Source: Candidatus Uhrbacteria bacterium (GTDB taxonomy: Bacteria > Patescibacteriota > Patescibacteriia > 2-12-FULL-60-25). Taken from it: 5,628 bases of DNA. The translations under genes and the position numbers were made by a program. Shown here one piece after another: positions 4,716 to 5,628 of this stretch. The stretch's first letter is position 1; every line of letters starts with the position of its first letter. Location: contig VGLT01000054.1 in NCBI GenBank assembly GCA_016866635.1, positions 1-5,628 of the forward strand, written 5' to 3'. A model generated the notes under the pieces. That model ran no database searches. It saw only the letters and a list, made by a program, of their open reading frames with translations, and was not told the DNA's origin.

Positions 4716-5628
4716 TTATCTTCCAAGGCCTACGCGATCTCGAACCAGTTTCATCTTCTCTTCCGCCGCCTTTTTGGCTGTATCTAGGCCTTTATCGAGT
4801 ATTTTATTGAGCTGTCCCGGATCCTTGCGATATTCCAGGATTTTTTTTGTAATAGGCGCCAAATGCTCAATCACTACCTCTGCTAATGCTTTTTTGAAAT
4901 CCCCATACCCTTTTCCGGCAAATGCTTGCTCAAGGCTCTTTATACTTTGCCCGGACATGTGGTGATAGATGGTGAGAAGGTTGGAAATGGCCGGGCGCTT
5001 GTCCGGATCAAACACAATTCCGGTTCCAGAATCCGTCACGGCTTTCATGATTTTTTTGCGGATCGTGTCTGCATCATCCGTCAGCGCAATATAATTGAGG
5101 GCCGAGGCAGCACTCTTGCTCATCTTTTTTTCTGGGTCATCTAAGCCCATGATGCGTGCACCTACCTTTCGAATCAGTAATTGGGGGACGGTGAACGTCG
5201 GACCAAAGTGATCGTTAAAGCGTTTCGCGATCGTACGCGTAAGTTCCACGTGCTGTGTCTGATCTTCGCCGACTGGCACCACTGTCGCGTCATACAACAA
5301 AATATCCGCGGCCATGAGTACGGGATAGGAAAAGAGTCCAAGACCCGTGCGCTCACCCAGCTTTTTGGATTTGTCCTTGTACTGCGTCATGCGCTCCATC
5401 TCACCGAGTTTCGCGATCGTATTTAAGATCCATGTGAGCTCCGTGTGTTCCGGGACTTCGCTTTGCACATAGAGGGTACAGCGAGCTGGATCAAGACCGG
5501 CAGCGAGATAGGTTGCGGCTACGTCGAGAATGTTTTGACGCAACATCTTGGGATTTTGTGGGACCGTGATCGCATGCAAGTCGGCGATAAAACAAAAGCA
5601 TTTGTAACGATGCTGTAATTCCTCCATT
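4716..5628 (-). CDS. trpS: Tryptophanyl-tRNA synthetase, N-terminus beyond window edge
   Basis: This class I aminoacyl-tRNA synthetase charges tRNA-Trp with tryptophan using ATP, in the cytosol, usually as a dimer. The window holds 303 codons up to TAA at 4716. The Met at 5627 aligns with an internal stretch of the family (the segment before FCFIADLHAIT), so it is not the real start. About 30 residues with the HIGH-like motif lie outside. Counting from that Met, the marks are IADLHAITV (14-22), VQSEVPEHTEL (54-64), a conserved active-site run through AADILLYDATVVPVGEDQTQH (106-126), and KKMSKS (167-172), the signature loop that binds ATP. A helical anticodon-binding part follows to residue 303. 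Length and motif order are normal, with no sign of damage. It reads toward the lipoprotein gene but is separated from it by 245 bp holding a new promoter. Confidence 0.97.
   Translation of the reverse strand, partial: MEELQHRYKCFCFIADLHAITVPQNPKMLRQNILDVAATYLAAGLDPARCTLYVQSEVPEHTELTWILNTIAKLGEMERMTQYKDKSKKLGERTGLGLFSYPVLMAADILLYDATVVPVGEDQTQHVELTRTIAKRFNDHFGPTFTVPQLLIRKVGARIMGLDDPEKKMSKSAASALNYIALTDDADTIRKKIMKAVTDSGTGIVFDPDKRPAISNLLTIYHHMSGQSIKSLEQAFAGKGYGDFKKALAEVVIEHLAPITKKILEYRKDPGQLNKILDKGLDTAKKAAEEKMKLVRDRVGLGR

Noticed and set aside
1..5628. tRNA genes, CRISPR repeats, transposase or toxin-antitoxin genes
   Set aside because: No cloverleaf, no regularly spaced repeats and no such protein motifs were found on either strand.

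Overview
The window looks like part of a small bacterial genome of moderate GC content, with one strongly GC-rich gene set into it. The native genes (sugar kinase, YciQ-like DUF2207 protein, tryptophanyl-tRNA synthetase) are roughly 43-50% GC by eye. The two divergent genes at the left start with no Shine-Dalgarno sequence, and a -10-like box lies only about 7 nt upstream of each. Together with the DUF2207 protein, this would suit a Patescibacteria/CPR-type organism. That is an inference from style, not proof.

Layout from left to right: (1) 1-848, minus strand: a PfkB-family carbohydrate kinase whose C-terminus runs off the left edge. (2) 895-2604, plus strand: a 569-aa membrane-anchored DUF2207 protein with a glycine-rich tail, divergent from the kinase across a 46-bp gap. 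(3) 2619-2654: a shared bidirectional terminator. (4) 2655-3171, minus strand: the RNase P RNA gene (rnpB), recognised from its conserved blocks and a long closing helix. At about 517 nt it is enlarged, and it carries two copies, in opposite orientation, of one imperfect palindrome. (5) 3178-3245: the rnpB promoter, fused to the terminator of the next gene. (6) 3277-4470, minus strand: a lipoprotein gene of unknown function, about 65-78% GC in the stretches inspected, with its own Shine-Dalgarno and terminator. (7) 4471-4715: a non-coding stretch with a near-consensus leftward promoter, a long hairpin in the presumed leader, and a weak terminator candidate for trpS. (8) 4716-5628, minus strand: trpS, whose N-terminus lies beyond the right edge.

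trpS, the lipoprotein gene and rnpB all read leftward, but each appears to be its own transcription unit. The kinase and the DUF2207 gene are unrelated neighbours sharing a tiny divergent promoter region. The points most worth a second look are the palindrome pair inside rnpB and the GC-rich lipoprotein cassette between trpS and rnpB, which is either a recent acquisition or an assembly join. I see no transposase, integrase, CRISPR array, tRNA or defence gene.
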